Shown here: piece after piece, positions 48,392-58,463 of the stretch | Position numbering within the stretch: the stretch's first letter is position 1 | How the letters are laid out: the number at the start of each line of letters is the position of its first letter | Origin: Nocardioides flavus (ex Wang et al. 2016) | Lineage (GTDB): Bacteria > Actinomycetota > Actinomycetes > Propionibacteriales > Nocardioidaceae | Length of the DNA: 64,000 nucleotides | Reading direction: 5' to 3' | Assembly (NCBI RefSeq): GCF_014653115.1 | Contig: NZ_BNAD01000001.1 | Location: 310,001-374,000 of the forward strand | The notes under the pieces: generated by a model | Databases searched by the model: none | Seen by the model: only the letters and a program-made list of their open reading frames with translations | What the model was told of the DNA's origin: nothing | Program-made: the position numbers and the translations under genes

Positions 48392-51040
48392 CTAGTCCAG
48401 CCGCGCCACCAGCGGCAGCCGCGACCTGGCGGTCAGCCCCACCACGGCGGCGGTGAGCAGCGGGAGCGCGACCACGATCACGGCGACCAACAGCCAGGGC
48501 ACGGCGAGGAACGGACCGGCCTCCTCCCCCGACGGGCCCATCTGGGCCGCGGTGAGCGGTCGCGAGATCGCGACGCCGGGGATGAACCCCACAGCGGCTC
48601 CGAGGACCGACCCGACGAGACCGACGACGACCGCGTACGACGCCGCGACCCGTCGGCGGGTCCGCGGAGCCGCGCCCACGGCCGACAGCGTGGCGAGGTC
48701 GGGACGGGCGTCGGAGAGGGCGAGGAAGGTCGCGGTCAGCGTGCCGCCCAGCATCAGCAGGCCACCCAGCGCGCCGAGGACGAGGAGGACGACGACAGCC
48801 TCGTCGGGGCGCTCGTAGCCCCGCTCGACGTAGGTGTAGGTGCCGTCGGTGACGCCGCGGACGGCCTCGTCGACGCGGGTCTCGGTCGCCTCGTCGAGGT
48901 CCCCGGTGAGGCGCAGGTCTCGGGTCATCACCTCGAGGCCGAGCTCGTCGGTGACCGCCGTGGGCAGGATGGTCGACGCTGGCGCCGGGCCGCTCGTCGC
49001 CTGGTCCCACGGGACCATCACGGCGTCGAGGCGGTGGACCCGCCGGTCGACTGCCTGCTCGCTGCCCTCGCGCCACGTCTCCTCCACCAGGCTGGCCTCG
49101 ACGTCGCCCTCGGCTGCGAGGGTGAACACGACGGTGCGTCCGGCTGCGAGGGCGCGGTCGACATCGCCGAGCACGTCGCCGACGACGCCTGCGCCCGCCG
49201 CGGTGTCGGACACCGCGACCGAGGGACCGTAGACCGAGAGGCCCCACCCCTCGCCGTCCTCGAGGTCGGGCGGGAGCACGACCTGCTGGGACGTCCAGCC
49301 GTTGGGGTCGTACGACTCGGCGAGGCCGTGGGTGCGCTCGACCTCCACGCCGGGGACCGTCTCCCGCACGACCTGCTCGATGCTGCTCCACACCGGCTCG
49401 GGGTCGGGCGCCTCCTCGCCCGGCAGGACGTTGGGTCCCCACGAGACCACGCCGGTGCCCATCGGGGCCTGCGGCCAGTAGGTCGCCTCGTTCGACTCCT
49501 CGTCGCTGGCGTTGGCGATGCCGAGGGCCACCACGCCGGCGACGGTCGCTGCGACGGCTGCGACGGCAGGCACGGTGCGCGCACGGTGGCGCGCCGCGTC
49601 GCGTGCGGCGTAGCGGGCCGTGAGCGGGAGCCGTCCGGCGAGCCGGGCCACAGTCGAGACCACCACGGGTACGACGAGGATCATGCCGAGCACCGAGAGG
49701 ATGGCGGCTCCTGCGATCCAGAAGGCCCCACTGCCGCCGCCGGCGGTGACGGCACCGTACGCCGAAGCGGCCACGCCGATGCCGAGGAGCACCAGCCCGA
49801 CCACCGGTGTCGACGCGCGGGGGCGCCGGTCACCGCGCCGGCCGGCGAGGACCGCGACCACGTCCTGGCGACTGGCCAGCCAGGCGGGGACGACGGAGGC
49901 GAGCAGGGCGGACACGAGGCCGAAGACCACGATCGCGGCGAGGTAGGGCCACGGCGCCTCGAACGGCCCGAACCACTCACCGTTGAAGCGCTGGACGAAC
50001 GGCAGCGCCGCCCACCCGGCCAGCACGCCGAGGACGAGGCCGGCCACCGAGGCGACCAGGCCGAGGACGACACCGCTGGCGATGATCACCCGGCGTGCCT
50101 GGGCCGGGGTGCCGCCCGAGGCCGCGATCAGGGCGAGGGTGCGCGCGTGCCGGCGGGCGCCGACGGCGAAGGCCGGGCCGGCCAGCAGGACCACCTCGAT
50201 GAGGGCCATCACGATGATCAGCGCGGCGACGGCGTACGTCTCCTCCTGCCCGGTGCCGTAGCCCAGCTGCTCACTCATCGACGCGTCGTCGGGCGGGTCC
50301 GCCAGCACCGCGCGCGACACCACGACGGCGCCGATCGCGTTGAGCTCGCGCACCTGCGACCAACTCACGGGCCCGGCGTCGACGAGCCACTCGCGCAGGT
50401 TGACCGCACCGGAGCGCATGTCCTGCGAGGAGCCCAGCACCACCGGGTAGTCGTAGGCGGTGGCGTCGCGGCCCGCGCCGACGATGCGCAGGGCGGTGCC
50501 GGCGACGTCCAGCTCGTCGCCCACGGCGAAGCCCTTGTCGAGCATCGCACCGTTGACGACGACCTCGCCCGGGGCATCGGGCAGCCGACCGGCCTCGAGC
50601 TCGAAGAGGCCCTCGGCGATCGGGTCGGACAGGTCCACGCCGATGGTGGAGAAGTCGAACACCCGGTCGTCGAGCCGGGTCGCGGCGCTCCCGTCCTCGA
50701 TCGGCACGAGCCGCGCGTCCTGACCGAGGACCGCGCGCAGCTCGTCCTCGGTCAGGGGGGCGTCGAGGTCGACCTCGCCGACGGGCGTCCACCCCGACTC
50801 CAGGGGATCGGGAGCCTGCACGAGGGCGCCACGACCCTCGGTCCGCACGCGCGCGTCGGCCGCACCGAGCACCCGGTCGGCGCGCTCGACCCCGCTGACC
50901 TCCGCGGTCTTGATGACCACGGCGGCGGCGCTGACGGCCAGCACCGGCAGGCTGATCATCACCAGCACCAGGATGCTGCGTCCCCTGTGACGCAGGGCGT
51001 CGCGCCACGCGATGCGCAGGGCCGGTCGCCAGCCCCTCAT
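48392..51040 (-). CDS. ABC transporter permease, FtsX/MacB type, two FtsX domains
   Basis: An 882-residue membrane protein. TM1 (SILVLVMISLPVLAVSAAAVV) is near 20-40, followed by a large outside domain (to about 250). Three helices around 265-380 contain ALIAASGGTPAQARRVI. A second unit starts LPLTARYAARDAARHRARTVPAVAAVAA near 490, with another outside domain and three C-terminal helices containing ATLSAVGAAPRTRRRVAASYAVV. Such permeases work in lipoprotein, peptide or drug export or act mechanically. The partner ATPase gene overlaps by ATGA and a PadR regulator precedes it. Confidence 0.88.
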   Translation of the reverse strand: MRGWRPALRIAWRDALRHRGRSILVLVMISLPVLAVSAAAVVIKTAEVSGVERADRVLGAADARVRTEGRGALVQAPDPLESGWTPVGEVDLDAPLTEDELRAVLGQDARLVPIEDGSAATRLDDRVFDFSTIGVDLSDPIAEGLFELEAGRLPDAPGEVVVNGAMLDKGFAVGDELDVAGTALRIVGAGRDATAYDYPVVLGSSQDMRSGAVNLREWLVDAGPVSWSQVRELNAIGAVVVSRAVLADPPDDASMSEQLGYGTGQEETYAVAALIIVMALIEVVLLAGPAFAVGARRHARTLALIAASGGTPAQARRVIIASGVVLGLVASVAGLVLGVLAGWAALPFVQRFNGEWFGPFEAPWPYLAAIVVFGLVSALLASVVPAWLASRQDVVAVLAGRRGDRRPRASTPVVGLVLLGIGVAASAYGAVTAGGGSGAFWIAGAAILSVLGMILVVPVVVSTVARLAGRLPLTARYAARDAARHRARTVPAVAAVAATVAGVVALGIANASDEESNEATYWPQAPMGTGVVSWGPNVLPGEEAPDPEPVWSSIEQVVRETVPGVEVERTHGLAESYDPNGWTSQQVVLPPDLEDGEGWGLSVYGPSVAVSDTAAGAGVVGDVLGDVDRALAAGRTVVFTLAAEGDVEASLVEETWREGSEQAVDRRVHRLDAVMVPWDQATSGPAPASTILPTAVTDELGLEVMTRDLRLTGDLDEATETRVDEAVRGVTDGTYTYVERGYERPDEAVVVLLVLGALGGLLMLGGTLTATFLALSDARPDLATLSAVGAAPRTRRRVAASYAVVVGLVGSVLGAAVGFIPGVAISRPLTAAQMGPSGEEAGPFLAVPWLLVAVIVVALPLLTAAVVGLTARSRLPLVARLD

Positions 51041-51756
51041 GCGCGGTCGCCGGCGAGGAGGATCTCGGGCTCGTCGGCGCCGGTCTCGTCGACCACCACG
51101 CCGTCGCGCAGGAAGACCACGCGGTCGGCCCAGGCGGCGTGCCGCGCCTCGTGGGTCACCATCACCCCGGCCGCCCCCGCGTCGCACCTGGCCCGCAGCA
51201 GGCGGAGGATCTCCTCGCCGGTGTCGGTGTCGAGCGCACCGGTGGGCTCGTCGGCGAGGATCAGCCGGCGCTCGCCGACGATCGCGCGGGCGATCGCGAC
51301 GCGCTGCTGCTGCCCGCCGGACATCTCGTCGGGGAAGCGGTCGGCGAGGTCGACGATGCCGACCTCCTCCAGGGCGGTCAGCGCGAGGCGCCGCGCGATC
51401 CGGCCCTTCTCCCCGTCGAGCTCGCGCGGCAGGGCGACGTTCTCGGCGGCGGTGAGCGCGGGGATCAGGTTGAAGTCCTGGAACACGTAGCCCACCGACG
51501 TACGCCGCATCCGCGCGCGCCCGGCGTTGTCGAGCGTGGCGAGGTCGGTGCCCTCGATCCACACCGAGCCGCTGGTCGGTGCGTCGAGGCCGCCGGCGAG
51601 GGTGAGCAGGGTCGACTTGCCGGAGCCCGAGGGCCCCATGACCGCGACGAGCTCGCCGGGGTGGGCGCGGAAGGTGACGCTGCGCAGGGCGTGCACCTCG
51701 GTGGCACCCTCGCCGTGGACACGTGACACGGAGGCGAGGTGGAGGACGGCGTTCAT
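51037..51756 (-). CDS. ABC transporter ATP-binding protein, LolD/MacB type
   Basis: A 239-residue ATPase: Walker A GPSGSGKSTLL near 40-50, Q-loop FQDFN, signature MSGGQQQRVAIARAI, Walker B LILADEPTGALD, and switch His in VMVTHEARHA. It powers the FtsX-type permease. The ATG at 51756 overlaps the PadR stop and its own stop overlaps the permease start, both by ATGA. Confidence 0.93.
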   Translation of the reverse strand: MNAVLHLASVSRVHGEGATEVHALRSVTFRAHPGELVAVMGPSGSGKSTLLTLAGGLDAPTSGSVWIEGTDLATLDNAGRARMRRTSVGYVFQDFNLIPALTAAENVALPRELDGEKGRIARRLALTALEEVGIVDLADRFPDEMSGGQQQRVAIARAIVGERRLILADEPTGALDTDTGEEILRLLRARCDAGAAGVMVTHEARHAAWADRVVFLRDGVVVDETGADEPEILLAGDRA

Positions 51757-52370
51757 CGGACGATCTCCTCGCTGGGCGCGGCGGCGGGTGCGTCGCGGCG
51801 TACGGGCGGTCGGTCGAGCGCGGCGCGGCGCAGACGGGCCTCGCAGTGGTCGAGCCAGCGCACCTCCGCCTCGGCGTCGAAGACGAGGGCGTCGAGCACG
51901 AGGCTCCACGCCAGGTCGGCGGGCTCCTCGGGGGTGGCCGCGCGGCCGGTGCGCTTGAGACGGGTGTAGTCCTGCAGCGACGCCATGGTGGCGCTGCGCT
52001 GGCGCTGGATGATCGTGGCGACGTCGACCCCGGGGATCGTCACGGCGATCGCGAGCTTGATCGCGAGCTCGTCGCGCGGGGGCTGGGAGCGAGGCACCGG
52101 CGTGGCGAACCACTCCGACACCTCGCTCCGCCCCGCCTCGGTGGCGCGGTAGCTGACGTGGCGCTCGCCCTGGTCGGCCTGGTCGTCGGCACCCCCGTGT
52201 CCGACGACCTCGACCAGGCCGTCGCGCTCCAGGCGCGTCAGCGTGGTGTAGACCTGCCCGATGTTGAGCGGCCAGGTCTCCCCCGTGCGCTGCTCGAACT
52301 CCGCCCGGAGCTGGTAGCCGTACATCGGCCCCTGCTCCAGGATCGCCAGCATCGCCTGTCGGATCGACAT
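51753..52370 (-). CDS. PadR-family transcriptional regulator
   Basis: A 205-residue regulator. The winged helix is SIRQAMLAILEQGPMYGYQLRAEFEQRTGETWPLNIGQVYTTLTRLERDGLVE at the very start; the C-terminal domain (about 95-185) is the Vir-type helical dimerisation part. GGAGG lies 5 nt before the ATG at 52370, which decides the start over longer frames. It heads the operon with the ABC transporter genes and probably represses it, as PadR regulators of exporters do. The operator candidate lies 40-70 nt upstream. Confidence 0.92.
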   Translation of the reverse strand: MSIRQAMLAILEQGPMYGYQLRAEFEQRTGETWPLNIGQVYTTLTRLERDGLVEVVGHGGADDQADQGERHVSYRATEAGRSEVSEWFATPVPRSQPPRDELAIKLAIAVTIPGVDVATIIQRQRSATMASLQDYTRLKRTGRAATPEEPADLAWSLVLDALVFDAEAEVRWLDHCEARLRRAALDRPPVRRDAPAAAPSEEIVR

Positions 52371-52411
52371 CCGCGCCTCCGTGATCGGTCCGTCGCCCCC
52401 GTGAGCGATGG

Positions 52412-52439
52412 ATACCGGGTATGTATACCACGTATGCAT
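52412..52439 (-). promoter_or_regulatory. PadR operator/promoter with alternating ATACC/GGTAT repeats
   Basis: ATGTATACCACGTATGCAT (52421-52439) is a 19-bp palindrome with one mismatch per half outside the 3-bp centre. It overlaps ATACC-G-GGTAT (52412-52422) and GGTAT-GT-ATACC (52418-52429). PadR proteins typically bind ATGT-N8-ACAT-like palindromes. On the minus strand it contains TATACA, a good -10. Confidence 0.65.
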
Positions 52440-52448
52440 GGCCGTCGG

Positions 52449-52532
52449 AATCACCGGTTACCCGGTGGTTCTTCGGGTTCCAGTCCTTTGCAACGGGCAA
52501 GAACCTCAGCGATCACCGGTTGACCGGTGGTC
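52449..52532. repeat. Palindromic element, family G (intergenic copy)
   Basis: Two imperfect hairpins with CACCGGT/ACCGGTGG arms (52449-52470 and 52511-52531) flank GGTTCCAGTCCTTTGCAACG and GAACC. The middle and right parts align with the copy inside the carboxylase gene at 42655-42741, which has about 16 extra bases. It lies between the PadR promoter and the end of the next ABC permease gene. Confidence 0.8.
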
Positions 52533-52541
52533 GCGACACGC

Positions 52542-54080
52542 TCAGACGGCGGCGACGGTCAGCACGACCCGCGCCCGCTCGTCGGCGGCGAGCCAGCAAC
52601 GCCGGGCGCGTACGAGCCGACGCCCCGACCACGCGAGGAACGGCAGCGCGGCCACCGCGGGCACCCAGGCCCAGGGCACGACGGCGAGCCCGGTGAAGAG
52701 CAGCGCGGTCAGCGTGGTCACGAGCGAGAGCCGCCCGGCGTACCCGGCCATCGCGGCGTGCGGCGCCGGCGTGGCGCGCGGCGAGGACAGGTCCACGGCG
52801 TACGGCGAGCGCACGGACCAGGTCATCACGATCGCGAGCACCTGGACGACCACCACGAGCCAGCACGAGAGGACGGCGACGCCGACCACCAGGGGCGGCA
52901 GCCCGTTGCGCAGGAGCGCGAGCACCACGGTGACGCCCGAGACGAGCGCCATGCACTCGGCGACGACGAGCGCGCGCACGTCGAACACGTCGCCCGCCGC
53001 GACCGGCAGGGTCTCGCGCCAGACCATCCCTCTGCCGTCGAGGCACCAGGCGTTGACACCGAAGAGCAGCGCCGCCCCGCTGGCGGTGAGGCCCGGGAGC
53101 ACCATCACCGAGCCCCACTCGAGCCCAGCCACCAGCGCCACCAGGCCCGGCCCCAGGCCGAGCACCAGCAGGCCCCGGCGCATGCCGACCGAGCGCCACA
53201 CCGAGTCGCGGTCGAGGCGTCGCAGCAGCGCCCGCTCGGGCGAGGTCCACCGCGGCTCGGGCGCGTGGCGCGCCTCGTGGACCCCGGACTGCACGCGTAG
53301 CTCCTCGCGCGGCGGAAGGCCCAGCGCCCAGGCGGCCGGGCGGGCGCCGACCACGACGGCGGCCGCGGCCAGGACCAGCAGGACGACGACGGCCAGCGGC
53401 CAGCGCGGGGTCTGCGCGGTCTCGGCGAGCCACGTCGTCGGCAGGCTCCGTACGAGGGGGCCGAGGACGCCGGCGAGGTGCAGGCCGGCCAGGGCCGCGA
53501 GGACCGCCCCGCCGACGACGCGGACGACGACCACGCCGTGCGGGGAGCGGCGTACGCCCTCGACCGCCCAGCCGACCGCCTGCCCGAGCGCCGTCGCCGC
53601 GAGGACCCAGGCCAGCACCACGACCTGCGCACCGAGCAGCCCGCCGGCCGGGGCGACGAGGGCGGTGACGGCGAGCAGGCCCCACAGCTGGACGAGCCAC
53701 GCCAGGTTGACCGGCGCCAGCAGCAGCGCGCCGAGGTGCTCGGTGACGGGGCCGACCGGGTGCACGGCCGCCTCGCTGCGGGAGAGCAGCTCGCGGCCGC
53801 CGCCGCTGCCCATGGCGGAGCTGACGGCGAGCAGCAGGAAGCCGGCGAACGCCGCGCCGAGGTTGCCCTGGACGGAGGTCAGCGCCTGCTCGACGGCAGG
53901 CGCACCGACAGACCTGACGTCGAAGCCGCTCGGTGCGATGGCGAAGGCCGCCGTCAGCGCGAGCACCACGGCGACGCCGAAGGCACTGGCCCGGCGCCGG
54001 CGTACGGTCCGCGCGCGGAAGGCGACAAGGTGGCCGGTGTCGCGGGCGGCGTCGAGCCAGCCGTCAATCGAGGAGCGCAC
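52542..54080 (-). CDS. ABC-transporter-associated membrane protein (permease candidate)
   Basis: About 512 residues with roughly 11-12 membrane segments. An N-terminal amphipathic region (GWLDAARDTGHLVAFRARTVRRR) precedes FGVAVVLALTAAFAIAP. A central cytosolic loop (PPREELRVQSGVHEARHAPEPRWTSPERALLRRLDRDSVWRS) divides two membrane halves. I do not recognise a named family, but the overlap with an ABC ATPase gene (17 bp) and the layout suggest an ABC-2-like exporter subunit. The GTG at 54080 is the start that gives this N-terminus. Confidence 0.75.
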   Translation of the reverse strand: MRSSIDGWLDAARDTGHLVAFRARTVRRRRASAFGVAVVLALTAAFAIAPSGFDVRSVGAPAVEQALTSVQGNLGAAFAGFLLLAVSSAMGSGGGRELLSRSEAAVHPVGPVTEHLGALLLAPVNLAWLVQLWGLLAVTALVAPAGGLLGAQVVVLAWVLAATALGQAVGWAVEGVRRSPHGVVVVRVVGGAVLAALAGLHLAGVLGPLVRSLPTTWLAETAQTPRWPLAVVVLLVLAAAAVVVGARPAAWALGLPPREELRVQSGVHEARHAPEPRWTSPERALLRRLDRDSVWRSVGMRRGLLVLGLGPGLVALVAGLEWGSVMVLPGLTASGAALLFGVNAWCLDGRGMVWRETLPVAAGDVFDVRALVVAECMALVSGVTVVLALLRNGLPPLVVGVAVLSCWLVVVVQVLAIVMTWSVRSPYAVDLSSPRATPAPHAAMAGYAGRLSLVTTLTALLFTGLAVVPWAWVPAVAALPFLAWSGRRLVRARRCWLAADERARVVLTVAAV

Positions 54081-54762
54081 GGTAGGCCTCGCCGGTGAGT
54101 TCGCCCGCCTGCATCGCGGCCACCCGGTTGCCGCCGCGCAGCACGACGGCCTCCCCGCACGCCTCGAGCGCGAGGTCGCGCAGGTGCGTGGACAGCAGGA
54201 CGCAGGCGCCGCGGGCGCGGGCATCGGCGACGACCTCGAGGGTCGCGTCCACGCCGAGCGGGTCGACGCCGTCGAACGGCTCGTCGAGCAGCAGCACGGC
54301 CGGCTCGTGGAGCGCGGCGAGCACGACGCTGAGCCGCCGGCTCATGCCGTGGCTGAAGCCGCCGACCACGCGGTGCGCGACGTCACCGAGCTCGAAGCGC
54401 TCGAGCAGGTCGCGACCGCGGTCCTCCCAGTCGGGCATGCGTCGCAGGCGGGCGCTGAGCTGGAGGTGCTCCCACGGCGTGGCCCGCGGGACGAGACCGC
54501 CGACGTCGGGGCAGTAGCCGACGGCCCGCTTCACGCCGAGCGCATCGGTGGCGGCGTCGTGGCCCGCGACCGTGACCTCGCCGGCCGTCGGCGGCACCAC
54601 GCCGGCGAGGACCTTCATCGTGGTCGACTTGCCGGCGCCGTTGCGTCCGAGGAGCGCGGTCGCCTGCCCTGCCTCCGCGGTCAGGTCGACGCCCGCGACG
54701 GCCTCGACGTCGCCGAAGCGGACGTGCAGGTCGCGGACGACGACGGCGGGGGCATGGGTCAC
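54064..54762 (-). CDS. ABC transporter ATP-binding protein (ABC-2 type)
   Basis: A 232-residue ATPase: Walker A LLGRNGAGKSTTMKVLAG, signature-equivalent FSHGMSRRLSVVLAAL, Walker B VLLLDEPFDGVDPLG and switch LLSTHLRDLA. The signature reads SHGMS in place of LSGGQ, as in several ABC-2/ multidrug-type ATPases. It pairs with the overlapping membrane protein gene. The substrate is unknown. A GTG at 54762 begins the conserved N-terminus. Confidence 0.9.
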   Translation of the reverse strand: MTHAPAVVVRDLHVRFGDVEAVAGVDLTAEAGQATALLGRNGAGKSTTMKVLAGVVPPTAGEVTVAGHDAATDALGVKRAVGYCPDVGGLVPRATPWEHLQLSARLRRMPDWEDRGRDLLERFELGDVAHRVVGGFSHGMSRRLSVVLAALHEPAVLLLDEPFDGVDPLGVDATLEVVADARARGACVLLSTHLRDLALEACGEAVVLRGGNRVAAMQAGELTGEAYRALLD

Positions 54763-54775
54763 CGCACGATTCTCG

Positions 54776-54911
54776 CCGACCGGGCGGTTCCTTGCTGACG
54801 AATGCGCCGACCGGGCGCTTCGTGCCCGTCCCGGACGCCGACCGGGCACTTCGTGCCCGTGTCGAGGCACGAAGTGCCCGGTCGGCGGGCGTGACGGGCA
54901 CGAAGCGCCCG
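54776..54911. repeat. Nested palindromic element, family D
   Basis: A perfect 21-bp inverted repeat (54837-54857 with 54866-54886, loop 8 nt, arm starting GCCGACCGGGCACTTCG) is nested inside a perfect 19-bp repeat (CGGGCGCTTCGTGCCCGTC, 54812-54830, with 54893-54911). A third partial left arm lies at 54776-54792. It separates fadB from the ABC ATPase gene. Confidence 0.88.
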
Positions 54912-54926
54912 CTCACGTGCAGTGGG

Positions 54927-57149
54927 TCAGGCGGGGAAGGTCTCGCCCTTCTCCGCCATCTCGCGCAGGCGCGCCGTCGGGCGGAAGCGCTCGCCGTAGG
55001 CCTCGGCCAGCTCGTCGGCGCGCGCCACGAAGGCGGCCAGGCCGACCGGCCCGACGCCGTGGCCGGTGTCGTCGAGCGCCTGCCAGCCGGTCATGAACTG
55101 GGCCGCACCGCCGGTGAGCGCCGGGAAGCCGATGCCCATGATCGAGCCGATGTTGGCCGCGGCTGCGGAGGTGATGACGCCCTCCTCGAAGCACTTCGCG
55201 GTCTCCAACGCCTCGATGAACAGCATCCGGTCGCGGATGTCGCGGATCGGGATCTGCTGCTCGGCAACCGGGAACGTCTCGGCGAGCCCGGGCCACAGCG
55301 CCGTACGGCGGCCGTTCTCGTCGTAGTCGTAGAAGCCCGCGCCCTTGAGCCGCGAGGGCCGGCCGAGGCCGATCATCGTGGAGATGACCTCACCCGCGGG
55401 GTAGTCGCCGAGGTCGGTGCCCTCGCGCGCGGCTGCGTCCTCGGTGGCCTTGCGGATCTTGGCCATCAGCTCCATGTTGAGCTCGTCGCTGATCTGCAGC
55501 GGCCCGACCGGGAAGCCCGCCGACGTCGCGGCCCGCTCCAGCGAGACCGGGTGCACGCCCTCGGCGAGCATCGCCAGGCCCTCGTTGATCTGCGTGCCGA
55601 TGACGCGCGAGGTGTAGAAGCCGCGCGAGTCGTTGACCACGATCGGCGTCTTGCGGATCTGCTGGACCACGTCGTACGCCTTGGCGAGCGCCGCGTCGGA
55701 GGTCTCCGCGCCGCGGATGATCTCCACGAGCGGCATCTTGTCGACGGGGCTGAAGAAGTGCAGGCCGATGAAGTCGGCGGGGCGGTCCACGCCGGTCGCG
55801 AGCTCGGTGATCGGCAGGGTCGAGGTGTTGGAGCACAGCAGCGCGTCCGCGTCGACGTACGGCGCGACCTCGGCGAAGACCTTGGCCTTGAGCGACGGGT
55901 CCTCGAAGACGGCCTCGATGACCAGGCCACAGCCGGCGAGGTCGGCCGCGTCGGCGGTCGGGGTGATGCGCGCGAGCAGCTCGTCGGCCTTGTCCTGGCT
56001 GATCTTGCCGCGCTCCACGCCCGTGGCGTTGAGCTTGGCGGTGTACGCCTTGCCGCGCTCGGCCGCCTCGAGAGAGACGTCCTTGAGCACGACCTGCATC
56101 CCGGCACGGGCGCAGGAGTAGGCGATGCCGGCGCCCATCATCCCGGCGCCGAGGACGGCGACCTTGGTGGCCGTCCACTTCTCGATGCCCTGCGGGCGCA
56201 GCGATCCGGAGTTGATCGCCTGGAGGTCGAAGAAGAAGGCCTGGATCATGTTCTTGGCCTGCTGGTTGACGACCAGGTTGGTGAAGTAGCGGCTCTCGAT
56301 GCGCGAGGCGGTGTCGAAGTCGACCTGCGCGCCCTCGACCGCGGCGCTCATGATCGCGCGGGGCGCCGGGTAGACCGCGCCCTTGGTCTGCTTGCGCAGC
56401 AGCGCTGGGAAGGCCGGCAGGAACTGCGCGAGCGCCGGCGTCCTCGGGGTGCCGCCGGGCATCTTGTAGCCGACGCGGTCCCACGGGTTCTTCGCCGCGT
56501 CCTCGTCGTCCTTGTGCTCGAGGATCCACGCCTTCGCGGCGGGCAGGAGCTCCTCGCGGGTCGGCACGACCTCGTCGATGAGCCCCTTGGCCAGCGCGCC
56601 CTGCGGGTCGAACTGGGTGCCCGGCATGAGGACGTCCATCAGCGCGGACTGGAGGCCCAGCATGCGTACGACGCGGGTGACGCCGCCGCCGCCGGGCAGC
56701 AGGCCGAGAGTCGACTCGGGCAGGCCGATCTTGACCGAGCGGTCGTCGACGGCGATGCGGTGGTTGGCCGCGAGCGCGATCTCGAGGCCGCCGCCGAGGG
56801 CGGCGCCGTTGATGGCGGCGACCACCGGGCGGGGGAAGGTCTCCAGCCGGCGGAGGCTGGACTTGACCGCCTCGCCCACCGCGAAGATCTCCTCGGCGTC
56901 GGCGGGCGTCGCCTTCATCATGTTCTTGAGGTTGCCGCCGGCGAAGAACGTCTTCTTCGCGCTGGCCAGCACGACGCCGGTGACGTCGTCGACCTCGTCG
57001 TGCAACCGCTGGACGGCTGCCTCCATCGAGGCCTGGTAGAGCTCGTTCATCGTGTTGGCGCTGGCCGTCGGGTCGTCGAGGGTCAGCGTGACGATGCCGT
57101 CGGCGTCGCGGTCGTAGCGGACGGCGGTCTGCGTCTCAGTGGTGCTCAT
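54927..57149 (-). CDS. fadB: Fatty acid oxidation complex alpha subunit (hydratase/3-hydroxyacyl-CoA dehydrogenase)
   Basis: A 740-residue bifunctional beta-oxidation enzyme. The N-terminal crotonase domain (1-190) has FAGGNLKNMM and GAALGGGLEIALA, with Glu in GLPESTLGLLPGGGG. The NAD domain begins near 330 (VAVLGAGMMGAGIAYSCARAG), with CSNTSTLPI and the catalytic HFFSPVDKMPLVEII; the C-terminal helical part has GFYTSRV and a GFPVGPLQ segment. It hydrates enoyl-CoA and oxidises the 3-hydroxyacyl-CoA. AAGGAG precedes the ATG at 57149. The thiolase gene lies 93 bp upstream on the same strand, with a hairpin between them. Confidence 0.93.
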   Translation of the reverse strand: MSTTETQTAVRYDRDADGIVTLTLDDPTASANTMNELYQASMEAAVQRLHDEVDDVTGVVLASAKKTFFAGGNLKNMMKATPADAEEIFAVGEAVKSSLRRLETFPRPVVAAINGAALGGGLEIALAANHRIAVDDRSVKIGLPESTLGLLPGGGGVTRVVRMLGLQSALMDVLMPGTQFDPQGALAKGLIDEVVPTREELLPAAKAWILEHKDDEDAAKNPWDRVGYKMPGGTPRTPALAQFLPAFPALLRKQTKGAVYPAPRAIMSAAVEGAQVDFDTASRIESRYFTNLVVNQQAKNMIQAFFFDLQAINSGSLRPQGIEKWTATKVAVLGAGMMGAGIAYSCARAGMQVVLKDVSLEAAERGKAYTAKLNATGVERGKISQDKADELLARITPTADAADLAGCGLVIEAVFEDPSLKAKVFAEVAPYVDADALLCSNTSTLPITELATGVDRPADFIGLHFFSPVDKMPLVEIIRGAETSDAALAKAYDVVQQIRKTPIVVNDSRGFYTSRVIGTQINEGLAMLAEGVHPVSLERAATSAGFPVGPLQISDELNMELMAKIRKATEDAAAREGTDLGDYPAGEVISTMIGLGRPSRLKGAGFYDYDENGRRTALWPGLAETFPVAEQQIPIRDIRDRMLFIEALETAKCFEEGVITSAAAANIGSIMGIGFPALTGGAAQFMTGWQALDDTGHGVGPVGLAAFVARADELAEAYGERFRPTARLREMAEKGETFPA

Positions 57150-57175
57150 CGGGTGGGTCTCCTTCGCGCCGCCCA

Positions 57176-57228
57176 GGTGGCGGCACATTGCACGTTGAGG
57201 TGGGCGCCGGCTGCGATGTGCCGCCACC
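57176..57228. repeat. Long hairpin between fadA and fadB
   Basis: GGTGGCGGCACAT (57176-57188) and its complement (57216-57228) are perfect; with one mismatch the stem reaches 17 bp (57176-57192/57212-57228) around a 19-nt loop. In the fadA-fadB mRNA it lies 27 nt before the fadB start codon, just ahead of the ribosome site. It could be a repeat element, a processing site or an attenuator. Confidence 0.8.
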
Positions 57229-57242
57229 ATCGGTGGGGTGGG

Positions 57243-58454
<1,212 letters not shown>

Positions 58455-58463
58455 GCGGCTGAT

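Noticed and set aside
46994-51490. 1498-residue open frame on the plus strand
   Set aside because: It runs antisense through the DinB-like, TetR, permease and ATPase genes, has low-complexity composition and no family signature.
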